A stretch of 64,000 bases of DNA, taken from assembly GCA_013115135.1 (NCBI GenBank), contig JABANP010000139.1, positions 1 through 64,000 on the forward strand, given 5' to 3'. A program made the position numbers and the translations under genes. The notes beneath the pieces were generated by a model. That model was not told the origin of the DNA, searched no databases, and saw only the letters and a list, made by a program, of their open reading frames with translations. Below, piece after piece: positions 26,101 to 37,521 of this stretch (positions are counted from its first letter, which is position 1; each line of letters starts with the position of its first letter). This DNA comes from Perkinsus olseni (taxonomy: Eukaryota > Perkinsozoa > Perkinsida > Perkinsidae).

Positions 26101-26731
26101 AGTCGACGACTCGGAGTATACTGAGCCAGAGATCGACGGTATCTTCCAAGCGGCCACCTATGCTTGTGCTACTCTAGCTGACCTACGAGACCTGAAGGCC
26201 CACTACAACGTTGGATATCGCCTTACCCAATCTCATATGGGGAAGGTGCCCAAGCTTAAGGAAGGTGACCGCGTCCTCCACCAGAACGTCGGGGATGAGA
26301 TCGTCAAGGTATATGTGGCCGACAACAACAACAAGCCCACGGTGGCCATCTTGAAGTCTGGCTGTAAGGTTCCGATTAATGAGCTACGTCCTTACCCAGA
26401 GGAGCGTCCAATCCATCTTGGTGCCATCAACATCAAGGATGACAAGGTGGCCGAAGGTGAGTATGCCTTAATCAAGGTCGACGGTGACAAGAAGGTCTCT
26501 GTTGCGAAGATTCTCAAGATCGAAGACGACGACGATATCACTGTCCACATTTGTGACGGAGGAGCTAAGTCGTCGGTATTTCTCCCGCTATGGAAGGTTG
26601 GAGGCGACTACAAGAGGAGTACTACTACGCCTACTAAGGAGGCCAATCCGGTGGTGCGCAGCATCTCTAAGGATGACATTATCTTCAAAGGTCGAGTTAA
26701 ACGCCTCTTCAAGGATGACTCCAAGGAGTAA
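23034..26731 (+). CDS. Pol: reverse transcriptase, RNase H, integrase (frame-broken)
   Basis: Joined to gag by a +1 step at about 23129-23131. Reverse transcriptase: LLIDLRKLNDLVQIP, FTCVDIESAFESMDI and the catalytic AVFVDDILVFG. RNase H: VWVIMCDASDLSIGGALY. The integrase has an HHCC zinc domain (HDTIIAAHG...CAICQ) and a DDE core with VYSIDFKEI, MSCIDLGTG and VCSDQAASF. The third acidic residue lies at the frame break near 25896. Two single extra G residues (25896-25897 and 25948-25949) displace the frame. After them a tail of about 250 residues to 26731 continues in a third frame, with an SH3-like GDRVLHQNVGD segment and acidic/basic tail, as expected for an integrase C-terminus. Confidence 0.88.
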
Positions 26732-26838
26732 GGACAGGATGTTATCGCTTAATGTGGAGATGGCTTCGACTACTTCTACATAGTGAGGATGCATTGCTTA
26801 TCTCGACTCTCTCTACGAGCTCGTCTATGGGGGGCCTC

Positions 26839-27192
26839 TGTAGCGCTGATCCTCCCTACTACGAGCAGCGCGCGCCATGTGCGCTAAGCGCAACTCTAGC
26901 CGTTTCGTTGTGCCGAGAGGAAACGGCTGACTGCAGCCCTTCCCAATTAGTTCTTTGAATATTGCTGTGAGTCTGTGAGAGCCGGTAGAGAGTGTTATCA
27001 TTGATCCCTATTGTTGCAGTGTATTTCCCCATACTTTCCAATAGCCAACTCCGGCTCCTATCCCATCTACTAACGTATTTGGTCGCTGAGTCTCGAGATC
27101 TATTCGGAGTGTTACGTTATTGAGTCTACAGGATGGTTAACCCCGGTGACTTCACTACTCCAGCGGCTCAAGCTGGTGGCGTGAGCGACACA
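26839..27192 (+). repeat. 3' LTR
   Basis: Identical partner of 20872-21225, followed by the target duplication ATGT (27193-27196). Confidence 0.93.
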
Positions 27193-27339
27193 ATGTTACA
27201 AGAGCGACAATAGTGTCTCCGTATACTAACGGAGCATAGGAAGGCTGCCTTGAATAATTACGTACAAGTAAGGACAGCCAACGGTCCAAGGCGGCCATTG
27301 GCAAGTACCAAACCGACTCATCTCAGCTGGTCCGAGGCC

Positions 27340-27735
27340 TCAAGGGTCCGTGCTGTTCTTGACGTCGTCGTCGTCTTCTCTTCGATGGGAGGCCTCAACA
27401 TCAGTCATAGAGCTTCTCGAACCATGCTTGATAGACTCGCCGCCATCAGGACTCTCGAACGTCACCGAGCGTGAGGAGCTTCGTCTCCGTCCCTCCTGTG
27501 CCGAGGGAGCGGTAGCAGAAACCTCAACGGTTTGATTGAGGATGGCGTTCCTCTGTGCCATGCAAATCCTCTCTTCCTCGCTCTCAGCCACGCTGGCCTG
27601 GCCATCGTCGTCCAGGCCCCCACCTGTTGCAGGTGTTGACGAGTTAGAACCACTCCGCGAAGGGAGCGGTAGAGATGTCATTAAAAACGAAATTTGTGTA
27701 CCTTTCGTCAATATTCGACAACTTGTCGACGACAA
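27340..27735 (-). CDS. Low-complexity hypothetical ORF
   Basis: An open frame rich in Ser, Arg, Glu and Asp (AESEEERICMAQRNAIL, RRRSSSRSVTFESPD) just beyond the retrotransposon. It has no recognised domain. It could be an exon of a regulatory protein or a chance ORF. Confidence 0.3.
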   Translation of the reverse strand: MSSTSCRILTKGTQISFLMTSLPLPSRSGSNSSTPATGGGLDDDGQASVAESEEERICMAQRNAILNQTVEVSATAPSAQEGRRRSSSRSVTFESPDGGESIKHGSRSSMTDVEASHRREDDDDVKNSTDP

Positions 27736-27875
27736 GCGTCATCACGTAACAACGCAACAACAGCGTCGCCATCGTGAAGTGAAAGTCGGTCGACTCTTTC
27801 GACGTTTAACCACAGAGAGTCTGACTGACTCTTCCTTAACTGAAGGCAAGCGCCGCCTTACAACAGTGCTTCAAA

Positions 27876-28139
27876 TTAATTAGTCTTGAAAGTTAATTCT
27901 CCCTCAACTACGGGGGGTTCAGTCTGACTCGCTAGAGCTCGCGAGGACGCAAATACATCTTCTAAAAACGGTGACGGTGTATTCATTATCGAATGGGCTT
28001 GTTCCATTGGTCTTCTTAAATGCGTTGTTCGCAATAACGCATCCCCAAGTTCACAGGCAGTTAACGCGTACCACTCCAAACGCAATCTCGAGAGGGATAT
28101 GCAACGACTTTCGGAGGAGGACAACGGCGGCCTGGCCAA
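27876..28139 (-). CDS. Hypothetical exon
   Basis: The frame reads LRLEWYALTACELGDALLR and EQAHSIMNTPSPFLEDVFAS before a stop at 27876. Its composition looks coding, but no ATG or motif supports it. It could be a terminal exon of a gene lying between the MAP kinase kinase and the retrotransposon. Confidence 0.3.
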   Translation of the reverse strand: MARPPLSSSESRCISLSRLRLEWYALTACELGDALLRTTHLRRPMEQAHSIMNTPSPFLEDVFASSRALASQTEPPVVEGELTFKTN

Positions 28140-28694
28140 CTGGTCCGGACTAGCCCTTCCCTCAAGTGCCTCTCACAGCGCGGCCTCGGCATAAACGAAA
28201 GAGTGTGTGGCCAGCCTGAGTTATTAGTGGCCTCACCATGAGCGGGGCGCGAGCTACGAGCCTGATCGATATGAACAGTAGTTGCGTCACGCTGTTTTTG
28301 CTCATTGCTTTTTTATCGCTTCCTTCCCGTGGTCATGTTGAGTTCCCCCAGTGGGCAGGCAACCGTACAAGAGTGTCTTGCAGCGCAGTCGGCTGAGGAA
28401 AAACCTCTGGCACCAAGATTGAGGAACTACCACTGTGACGCTTTTCGCCCAATCATCGGTAGATGATCTCAGCAAGCCCATCGGAAACACAATACCGTAG
28501 CTGGCGAGAATGATAAGCAAAATTACAATTTATGAAAATCAACAAAATACAGGAGGGTCTCCGGCGGCCGCCACTGCCGAGAACCTCCAACCACAACAAG
28601 AAAGCACGAGGAGGGCAACACAAAGACGAAGGGTCTATTATGAATACAAAAAAACAAGAAAACAATGACCGAAACAGCAACGACGGAACCGTCG

Positions 28695-31600
28695 TTAGTT
28701 CTTCCCTGATGACGACACCGACGTCATCCACTCGGCCAGCTCTTTTCCGAGCTGCTTCGTGATCGCCCTGAACCATGAAAATTGAAAACTGGGAGTCTTC
28801 GAATGCTCCTACGGTTGCGATGGGCTTTAGCCAAGGAGCATTGAGGAGATCACCGGCACTGGCCCGGGCTGTGGGGTCCTTCATTAACGTCTTCTCTACG
28901 AAGTCGCACAACTCCGGTGAGAATCTGAGCGTGAGATATCGACAATTTCGTGGCGCAGTGACGGTACTTGGTGGAGTCAAGGCGAGGAGGGTCTTTATTG
29001 CAGAGCCAGTCGAAGAGGGCCGGGAAGGAGGTGATCGAACTGAAGGGGTAGTGACCGGTGGCCAACTCGTAGGCGACCATACCCACAGACCTGATCAATG
29101 AACCATATTCCTCTGAGCGCTTAAGACCCGTTGAGAGAACAACCGTTGCGTTGTAGTCCTCGAAAGACCTGTCCCCTGGAAATTCGTCAAAGCTAGCTGA
29201 CTACGCTGTCATCACTCCGTTGTGATTTACAGACATTTCTACTGTTGTGACGATACCCTATATCTCAGCCTAGAACCAGGACAAGTGCCTGTTGTCTCGG
29301 AACAAATAAGTACATGCTACAGCGACACTAATATGTTTATGCAAAATTCGGGAGAAAGGAAGGATGGTAACTCAGACATCCTCCACTCAGTCACATTCAT
29401 CCCCGGGTGTTAAGCGAATTTTCCTTCCACACGCCCGACCACCCCTAAGTTAACGCGCTACCCCAGTACTCAGCATCGGACCAAGACCAGGACTAAACTG
29501 AAGTCCTCCTTCTTCAACAACTAGTCTCATGGATGATACACAGTGCATGCTTTTGACGGGCTGTTGAAATTGAGCGTCGTGTGATAGTACTACTCGGAAA
29601 ACGAAGAGAAAACCATCAGCCACGGGGTGGACGAGCATACCGCTATAAGGTAGTGGAAACCGTTCCCCCATCAACAAACAACAACGGCTCTCAACTTACC
29701 AAATATCAGCTGGGTAGGTGTAGTCCTGACCAATGGCCCTCTCTGGTGACATATACGTCGCCGTACCTGGCTCAGCATCCATCACTAACACAGTAACGAA
29801 AGATACTTTCTCTCGTACCAACGAAGGTGCTGCACAGGCCCACAGTCGTGTTCAGGTTTTTTGCTATCCCGAAGTCCGTCAGCTTAACCTGATGACGACG
29901 AACAAGTGAATGGCTACGTCCTCAATAGAACCTCCCGGGCCCTGGCTTTCACCACTACAGCGGTATCGACTGTGCATACCGACACACTTGCAGCACATTG
30001 ACAAGCACGAAAATAGCATTCGACAATGACACGTCATGTATTCGCCCACATGGTCTCCCATTGATGACGATGAACTCTGGCGACGATGGGCAGCAAGACC
30101 GTTGCAGCAGGACCCAAGGAAGACTTTAGCCATGGACACAGAGGTTGCACGGTTCAGAGAGAATCTTCACTGTACAACTTCGAGAATATTATCCGATGAA
30201 AAACCCTCCAAGACAGAAGGTAGAATTGAACCCGAGTCTCCGGGTGTAGCGCCCCAGACCCGCCCCCCTCTCCACCTCACCTGCCCTTCGCTGTTGATCA
30301 GGATGTTCCCAGGTTTGATGTCTCTATGAAGAGCATGATGGCAATGCAAGTGCCTAACAATTCAACCCTCAAGATCCTCACCATAACCGCGCGCGCCCAG
30401 TTGATCGATTACCTTATTCCTTCCACAGTCTGCCACATCGCAATAGCCAGCATTCTCTCCGGCCACACCTTACCGGGAATCTTCCTAGTGAAGTCCTCGA
30501 GCGACCCCCGATCCATCAGCTCCAACGCTACGTGGACCTGAACACCCGTCCGTCGGCCGAGCGAGATAACCACACAAGAGGACGCTTACACATCCACTGG
30601 CCTTATGCACATACGCGGCATACAACTGTACTAGGAATTCACACTTTTGCGCCAATATCAGAGCCTGAGAGGATGAGTATCTTTGCGCACAGGGAAGATT
30701 TTTCCCGCTCACCTGGATATCCGTCATCAACTGTGCTCGCTTGTCCTTGTCCTCAACCCGCACAGCTTTTATCGCTAGCCACGTTCCTAGGAGGAACGAG
30801 ACTGTTGACGACACCCCTCAATAATTTCACAAGAGTAGGTCACCCTAGGTTGAAGCAAAAATAAGATTCCCGCATAGTGCAGCGGGAAGCGACATCGCAC
30901 CTGTTTGTTTGTGGACAGCCTTCGTGACGATACCACACGCTCCCCGACCGAGTATACAATCATCGTCGTCAACCTGTGGAGAAATCCGTGAGGGCAAATT
31001 TGCGGGACTATACACAGTGGAAAAAAAGACCACCACTTTCGAGCTCGACAGACGAAAGTTTGCGCTAAGACAGTTCTGGCGGACACGGCAGCGCTCTCAA
31101 CTTGATAGTGTCAAGCGATACGAAATCATCACAATGCTCGCCAAACTTGAGAAGACAATTAATCGTCGAGAAACACCCGCCCTCAGGAAACAGAGCCGAA
31201 GTTTGCAACGAGTTGGGAGGAATATGGAAGAATTCGCACTAGTGAGCAGGTCCACGGGCTCCACATGGATACGGCGAACTACCGAATGACGGAGGGGATC
31301 CATCAACGAGATCTTGCAGCGGTGCGAATCGACTCTCGGCGACTTTGCTTACCAAACCGTATCATTCACGAAGCTTGAGAATCTACTCTTCACTACTCTC
31401 TCGAAAATGTTGATGCCACGACACCTTCGTAATTTTCAAGCGCCCAGAAAGCCAAGACGACCCGACTGGTCTCACCTCGATATCCTCAGGGTCGATGCTA
31501 AATTCTCTGTGGCCGTCCTTGAGGCCCTTCTGGCCTATAGAAATGCCCGTTTGTTTATGACATAGAGTACCATCATCAGCACTAACAATAAAATAGCAAC

Positions 31601-31735
31601 ATGCCGGGATAGAACCTGTGCGGGCGAGGAGACCCTACATGCTCCAAGTCCCTGATATCGTCTGGTCCACTACGGTGTCTTCTAGCAGCAGCAGAGGACG
31701 TCGAGGCATCCACTAGCAACTTAGGAAAATACTGA
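28695..31735 (-). CDS. MAP kinase kinase (STE7/MEK-like, multi-exon)
   Basis: Dual-specificity kinase that would phosphorylate a MAP kinase. Exons by splice site and frame: 31534-31476 (DGHREFSIDPEDIE), 30973-30901 (ILGRGACGIVTKAVHKQTG, Gly loop), 30786-30713 (WLAIKAV, catalytic Lys), 30664-30590, 30537-30413 (VALELMDRGSLEDF), and 30353-30281 (LHRDIKPGNILIN). Then 29888-29819 (VKLTDFGIAKNLN), 29766-29700 (TYMSPERAIGQDYTYPADIW), 29090-28968 (SVGMVAYELATGHYPFSS) and one from 28924. The activation segment has the MEK-type STFVGTATYMSPER with Ser/Thr phosphosites. A first exon near 31735-31639 is plausible. The C-terminus makes best sense (ITKQLGKELAEW, stop at 28697-28695) if one G of the triplet at 28766-28768 is extra; otherwise the frame runs to 28453. 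Confidence 0.87.
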
Positions 31736-33677
31736 CCGACTGAACTTCCAGATCGAGCTCACAGGGTCGACTATAACCATTCGGGGCCAAAAAGCACACA
31801 GAGTCATTGACGATCAGATGCTTACCCACGGCGGTCGAAGGGGTGTGTTTGACCAGCAGCAAGGATAAGACGAGGGGAAGATAATATGTTGAATACCAAA
31901 AGGCATTCATGGGAGTGCTCACTGTAGTGAATTCAAATTCATATTAACCGTAGTGCATTAAACCCGAACCCGAACTTATATAGATTTCAACACTGCTAGA
32001 CTTGGACTAACTAAAAGCACAGCAACAAAGATGGCGAGACGCTACCAAAGTCATTATTCAGATGTTGTGAACAACTAGTAGCTAGCTGGGAGACGCTGCC
32101 GGGGCAAGCACTCAGCAGAATCATACAGTATTGACCGACGAGGCTCACGAATGCCCCCACATCACCGCTACGACTAATCTCAGCCAGCAAAGTCCACAGC
32201 GAAAAAATGGTTCCATACCATTGCTTGAATACAATACCAGTGGTTCTATGGTTGAATATACCCTGAGGAGAGCTTCTTGACAACCTGTCTGATTGCACCG
32301 CATGTCAACGCTACAGAAAGTCTCCAACTGAGCACATTGGCAAGAGTCTAACTAAGCCGGAACCGTTAGCGTTGGACTATAAAGTCACACCCAAAGCGAA
32401 AAGATGCAAAGAGATGCCGTCCTTGACCAGTCTCGACATCGTCGAACCAATATGTATAATGGTCGGGCATGACCTATCCGCGGATCAGCTACTGAATCAC
32501 TTTTTTACGAAGCTGTCATTTTACATTCTCGAGGGATTACTCGGGACGCTGTATGCTACCAAAAAACCACCAGTTACGCTCGGAAGCATTCGAGTGCTTA
32601 TCAACAACACCCAACCACCCAGGGTTAATGACTTGACGACTACCAAGCGCTCACCCAGCCCGGTCAATGCCCTACTTATGGACATTCCACGTTGTTCGCA
32701 TGGAGAGGTAGGGGACCGCGGCGCATGACGCTAGTAAGCTAGCCCGGACGGGATAACTAGCGTTGTTGCACTCTGGGAGGACTCGGTATCCCCGGAAAAG
32801 ACAGCCATCACGCATCGGCAGAGCTATTCCTCACCCACATAAGTGAGCATGAGTGTTCGTCAGTCACGAATCGTCACTGGTTCAACTCCTCACCCTAATC
32901 GTTTCTTGAACGCGCACATAGCTAATCTCTTTTAGACAAGGCGCCAGGAAGGAGAGGACTTTATCCTCCCCTCCCCTATCATATGCTGCGTTGAGTATAA
33001 ACAGCCGAACCGAAGCAGTTGAACTATTGGGATGCATTAGCTGCTCCCGAGCGCATCACTCATAGAGGGAACGAGCGTCATCGCCAGACGAGGACTCTTA
33101 ATCAATCACATAAACACCCAGGCCGAAACAGGATCGCTTCCAAGGTAGCAATCTTACGCTGGAGGAGTGGCGTGAGCGGCGAAGTTACCACGCAGAGCCT
33201 TTGAGCGCACAAGAGATCTGTGCGCGGCAAAGAATACAGGAAAGTCATGGTAGCTCAATAAAGCTCATGGCTAGAGCTAGTTGGGGGCCAGCAATAGGTA
33301 CACTCATGAAGATACGGCTGTCATAATAGCGGATGCGAGCTCGACTCAGCCCTTCGCTCCTTGGATGTAGAGGTTGGATACTAGAGACTGCTGACTCGAC
33401 CCAGACCAGGTACGGAGTCTGGCAGCTCTCGTGTCCTACTGGACCGTGGTGGCTTCCAACTACTGGTTGGCAGCAAACACAGGCTGCTGCCTGGTCGCTG
33501 ACACTGATGAAGGTCGAACAGGTCAGAGCAGAGCCACTCACTGTCCACGCTCCCAACCTCTGCATCATGGGAATTTCGGGAGGACACGACTAGCGGTGAG
33601 TATGGTGTTATGCACACGCAGCACACAAGAGACTGTCCCCCTGTTCCACACGTATAATGCGGTCACAGAATCGATTC

Positions 33678-33756
33678 TAAGTCTCAGAATTGGTTTATTA
33701 AGTACGTTCTGTCACCTCACGGTTGCCCAGTCATCACAAGGAAGCGGAAATTCTCA
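33678..33756 (+). repeat. Dispersed repeat A, copy 1
   Basis: About 80 bp with core AAGTCTCAG...GGTTTAT...AAG and GCGGAAATTCTC, clearly related to 46246-46326. Confidence 0.6.
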
Positions 33757-33775
33757 GCGAGTAATCGGTGAAGTC

Positions 33776-33930
33776 CTAAATCCAAGGGAGAGATCCAAAA
33801 TCCAAGGAAGCGCGCGTAACAGGCAGGCAAGGCAACAGAGAAAACCGTAAATTGCGGGTTAAACCAGGAACTGGAAAGCAGAAACCCCTCCCGAAACTCG
33901 ACAGAGCGAGCAGATCCCCGAAGATGCTTC
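33776..33930 (+). repeat. Dispersed repeat B, copy 1
   Basis: Roughly 150 bp related to 36250-36395, sharing AATCCAAGGAA, GCGCGCGT and the phrase GAAACCCCTCCCGAAAC. Confidence 0.65.
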
Positions 33931-34429
33931 CTTGGAATTTGAACGTTTCCCTGAGATTTTGGGAACCCCTCGCGACTTATAGAGGGTCAAGTTGTCCTTT
34001 CCCTCAACAGTTGCCGAACCTTGCACGATTCCGTTCGCAGGACAAGTCGTAGTAGCAGAGGAAGGCAGTGAAAACGCTCAAGTACTGTAACCAGGCTGCA
34101 CCACCTCCAGCGGTTGCTCACAAAACGTCTCGTACAACCGCGAGGATCCCTCAGAAAAAACTATGGGCCGGGGCAAACAGCTCTGTTCTCATGAGGGTCA
34201 ACTACTGTTGATACAGTCGAACGTTGAGTGAACCAATACTGTTACTCATCATGCGCCGATCGCCTTGTGTATGCGTGCACAGCGTATCCAACTCGAGAGA
34301 GTGCGATATAGCGACGACAAGGTGACGACTATACGCCATGTAACGGCCGCCACTGAGCTCAATACCACTCAGCTGTTAGGCTGCCATCGCTGTAATTACC
34401 ATTGGTATCACCGTCGTATAACCGTCTGA

Positions 34430-34600
34430 CCTAATCCTGCGCCGTGCGCTCGCGTGCATGAGTTCGCGTTATAGATTACGGAATACAATGTCATCACCGA
34501 TAAACTCTCCTCGAGCCCAGCTTCTCACCTTTCTTTGAAGCCCGTATCAAATTGCGACACTGTACTGAGCTATAGTGAAGCAGTACGCGTAGGAGAGAAG
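34430..34600 (+). repeat. Dispersed repeat C, copy 1
   Basis: Related to 61150-61345 (shared CTCGCGTGCATGAG, TTGAAGCCCGT versus TTGAACCCCGT, CACTGTACTGAG). It lacks the 14-nt insertion that copy 2 carries at 61251-61264. Confidence 0.65.
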
Positions 34601-34978
34601 AGACAGAACTCACACTCTCCCTGTCTTACGGTGCCTACGTACAATTAGGTAGAAACAACAAATACCATTTGTTAGATTAGATAGCTCAACAAGAGTCGTT
34701 CACAGTGCTTCTCGAGTCGTCACTACAGTAATAACAGCAATACGTGAGCTAGGCTAGCAAGGGAGGAGACAGTCACAAGAGGAATCAGGGAGTGAGACAC
34801 CCAATGGTGTGTAACATTTCCTCACACCATGCCAGGAGAGGAAGGAAAAAACCATAGGATGATACTTCTAATAGCAGAATCTGCACCCTATTCGAAGTTC
34901 GCCTACAATTTTAGCGTTATTCGTCGTTTTACACCCCGCGGCAGAATTTCAGCGAACCATAAATAACTAACTAACCTG

Positions 34979-35000
34979 CAGTGGGCTGCCCACTGTGGGC
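34979..35000 (+). repeat. Tailed palindromic insertion site
   Basis: Arm CAGTGGGC (34979-34986), centre T, perfect inverted arm (34988-34995), then TGGGC (34996-35000), the arm's last five bases. Confidence 0.75.
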
Positions 35001-36249
35001 ATACCGTGGATAAACTCGCTAAAACGATCTCTGATAATGATCTATGATAATTCTATTTTGATGTACTGAGCTATAGAAACTCTGCTTATGAACCTTCGAA
35101 TTAGGCACTCTCTTACTACAATCTTCAACTATGCTTGTTGAGAATGCTGAACACCCGGTTGACTACTAGAACTCTCACTGACCTCTGAAATGATTCGGAG
35201 AGACGAAGAAGATACAACTAAGGATACATCCGCTTCTGTCTACATCTGGCTAGGAAGAGGCACGCAATCGTCACAAAATCTTGTCCGGATAGTGATCAGC
35301 GTCTTTTTCAGATAATTATACTGAGAGAATCAAGGATACCTCCAGAGAAGAAAACGGATTCATGCTCGTATTTTCATACACAGTTCGGTTGAAGTCGGGA
35401 ATACTCTCCTATTAGCAACAACCTCGCGATTTTCCAAAGCCCTGCTTTTGCACTTCACGAGGACAATGAAGATTCAGTATGCATCCTTCCCTAACCAGAG
35501 GAGAAATGAGGCTCCAACTACCCCCCAACCATGTTGATCGCTCTGTGGTCCGCCGGAGAGTGCAACCCCTGCTCACCCGATCTTTGTGTGGGGAGACAGG
35601 GTTTTGCTCTACCGACAGACCCTACCGGACTCGGCAAGATCCCCCACTCTGAAGACACTCTCCTCGGCATCTTCGCGGAGAGGAGTCTTTTGATCTACAG
35701 CGGGACGCACGACAACTGCAGCTTACATCTGTCAGACTCAATTAGAATGCATCATTCAGAGCTCTAGGCCCCTCTACGAAAGCCCACAGGCCACCACAGG
35801 AATCTGGAACTGGGAGTTGACTTGTGGTAGATTGCCTCGCGTGAAATGCGGTTTCAGAACAAGGAATTCCCTGAATCCGGGTCATTTGAACAACCCTTAT
35901 ATTATGCTGTTATAGGAGAATCCGTACAGCGGCGTTGACCGCCGCCGTTTGATTGTCGCTAGTTTTATCATCGACATTCCATAAACTGCACGCCCTCTTG
36001 AACGTGCATCTTCCACCGTCCTCTGAGAATCCGACCATTGGTTTCTCAACTGAACCAGTCACTGAGTCGGCTGATTAAACCACGCGAAAGCAACAATTAA
36101 TGTTAGTTGCCGAGTGACGTTGTTCCTCCTGTTGTCGCTTGCAACGATCTAACCCTGGGCTTGTTAACTCAACTAAATTCCAGAATGGAACCTGCATCTC
36201 AAAGTTAGTGCACAATCGCCAATTGCCCCAGACCCGTCCGAATGGAGGG

Positions 36250-36395
36250 GTTGAAGGCAGGCCAAAATCCAAGGAACCGCGCGCGTCATTCAGACAGCGA
36301 AAACCCTAAATTGTGGCTAAAGCCAGGAACGGGAGAGCGGAAACCCCTCCCGAAACCCGACAGAGTAACCAGATCCCCCAACTCTTTCCCAGAGC
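36250..36395 (+). repeat. Dispersed repeat B, copy 2
   Basis: Diverged relative of 33776-33930, lying about 0.5 kb outside the Helitron 5' end. Confidence 0.65.
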
Positions 36396-37521
36396 TAGCA
36401 GATGCCCGAAAATGTTTTCTTAGAAATTGTACTTCCCCGTTTGACTTTGGCACTTTCCCTCCGAATCGGTGATGCGCTCATCGTCGCGTTCTCGACGTAA
36501 ACTCACCAGTAGCAGAGTACCACTGGTAGTCGTCTTGTTCTTGCCCCTCCTCATCTCATTCTTGTACTGAATCACCTCGCAACTTACATGCCGTGGTGCC
36601 TAGCCTGTAGAGAGTCTCGCCCGCCAGGGCATCCGTTGTGTCGCCGGTCGACAACGGCTGACCGTTTCATTATGAGGCTCAAAGACTGGAGCTAATCACT
36701 CTTGAATGATAGATTTCATTTGCACTAACTTCGGAGGCTTTGTGTTTCCCACATGATTGACGGTCACTCTTCCCAGCAACACATTTTACGATCTACCAAC
36801 GCTTTATCGATTACTGGGGCGCGCGCGTGTGCGATTGAGCACCGTACCAACCGTCGCAGATCTATATCATCTATATTATAATAACGCGACTGTCATCGTT
36901 TGAGTTATCCGGTCTAAAAAACCCCCCGTTTAGAATTTCTCGACTCTGTTTTCTGTCAAGTATGTCGTCTATACGTGTCTACTCACAGAGCCTATACCCT
37001 GCTCTTAGCTTCCCCTATACCACTAGGTATACGAGTAAGAGGCGAGCGAGAAGTGTACGAATATATGGGGTTAAACGTCCACGTAAAAATTTCCGAGATA
37101 TTTCGTCACTTCCATCGAGTATACGTGCAAAATCTAAATCGTTTCACAAATTGATCACATCAAGTGTTCCATAGAACGTATCAGGTTATGGTTACTCATG
37201 AGTGTTATTTATCCACGTTCAATCCTATATATCCCACGACGTTACACTAAAAGTCAGTGTGTTATATCGAAATTTACGTCGAGGTCTTCCGTAAACCGCT
37301 CTACTAAATGGGATAAAACGGGACTGTGTGATTTTCTCCAACGATGTAGCGGGTTACAACGTTCAATGCGTTAATTTTTCCGACTTAAGCACTGATTATT
37401 AAAACGTTCATCGAGATGTCTAGAAAAAAATAGACGAATATCTTGGAATATCTTTCATACTTCGTCCCACTTTCTTCCTAAAACTTGAATAGGACAGATG
37501 ACTCATAGTTGGACTTGTAGA

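Larger units (their letters stand above)
20868..27196 (+). mobile_element. Full-length LTR retrotransposon, Ty3/gypsy gene order
   Basis: Direct repeats 20872-21225 and 26839-27192 are identical as far as I can compare (354 bp, beginning TGTAGCGC and ending GACACA). They are flanked by a 4-bp target duplication ATGT at 20868-20871 and 27193-27196. The internal order gag, protease, reverse transcriptase, RNase H, integrase is that of Ty3/gypsy rather than copia. Identical LTRs and an intact target duplication mean a recent insertion. The coding frame is nevertheless broken at about 21416, 23130, 25896 and 25948. Confidence 0.93.
31736..36869. other. 5-kb gene-poor repeat region
   Basis: No gene with recognisable motifs. 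It contains diverged dispersed repeats (33678-33756, 33776-33930, 34430-34600, 36250-36395), a tailed palindrome at 34979, an 8-bp inverted repeat ATGGTGTG/CACACCAT near 34804, and an inverted pair ACGCTAGT/ACTAGCGT near 32729-32764. Several ORFs of 60-140 codons are present but unsupported. Confidence 0.45.
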
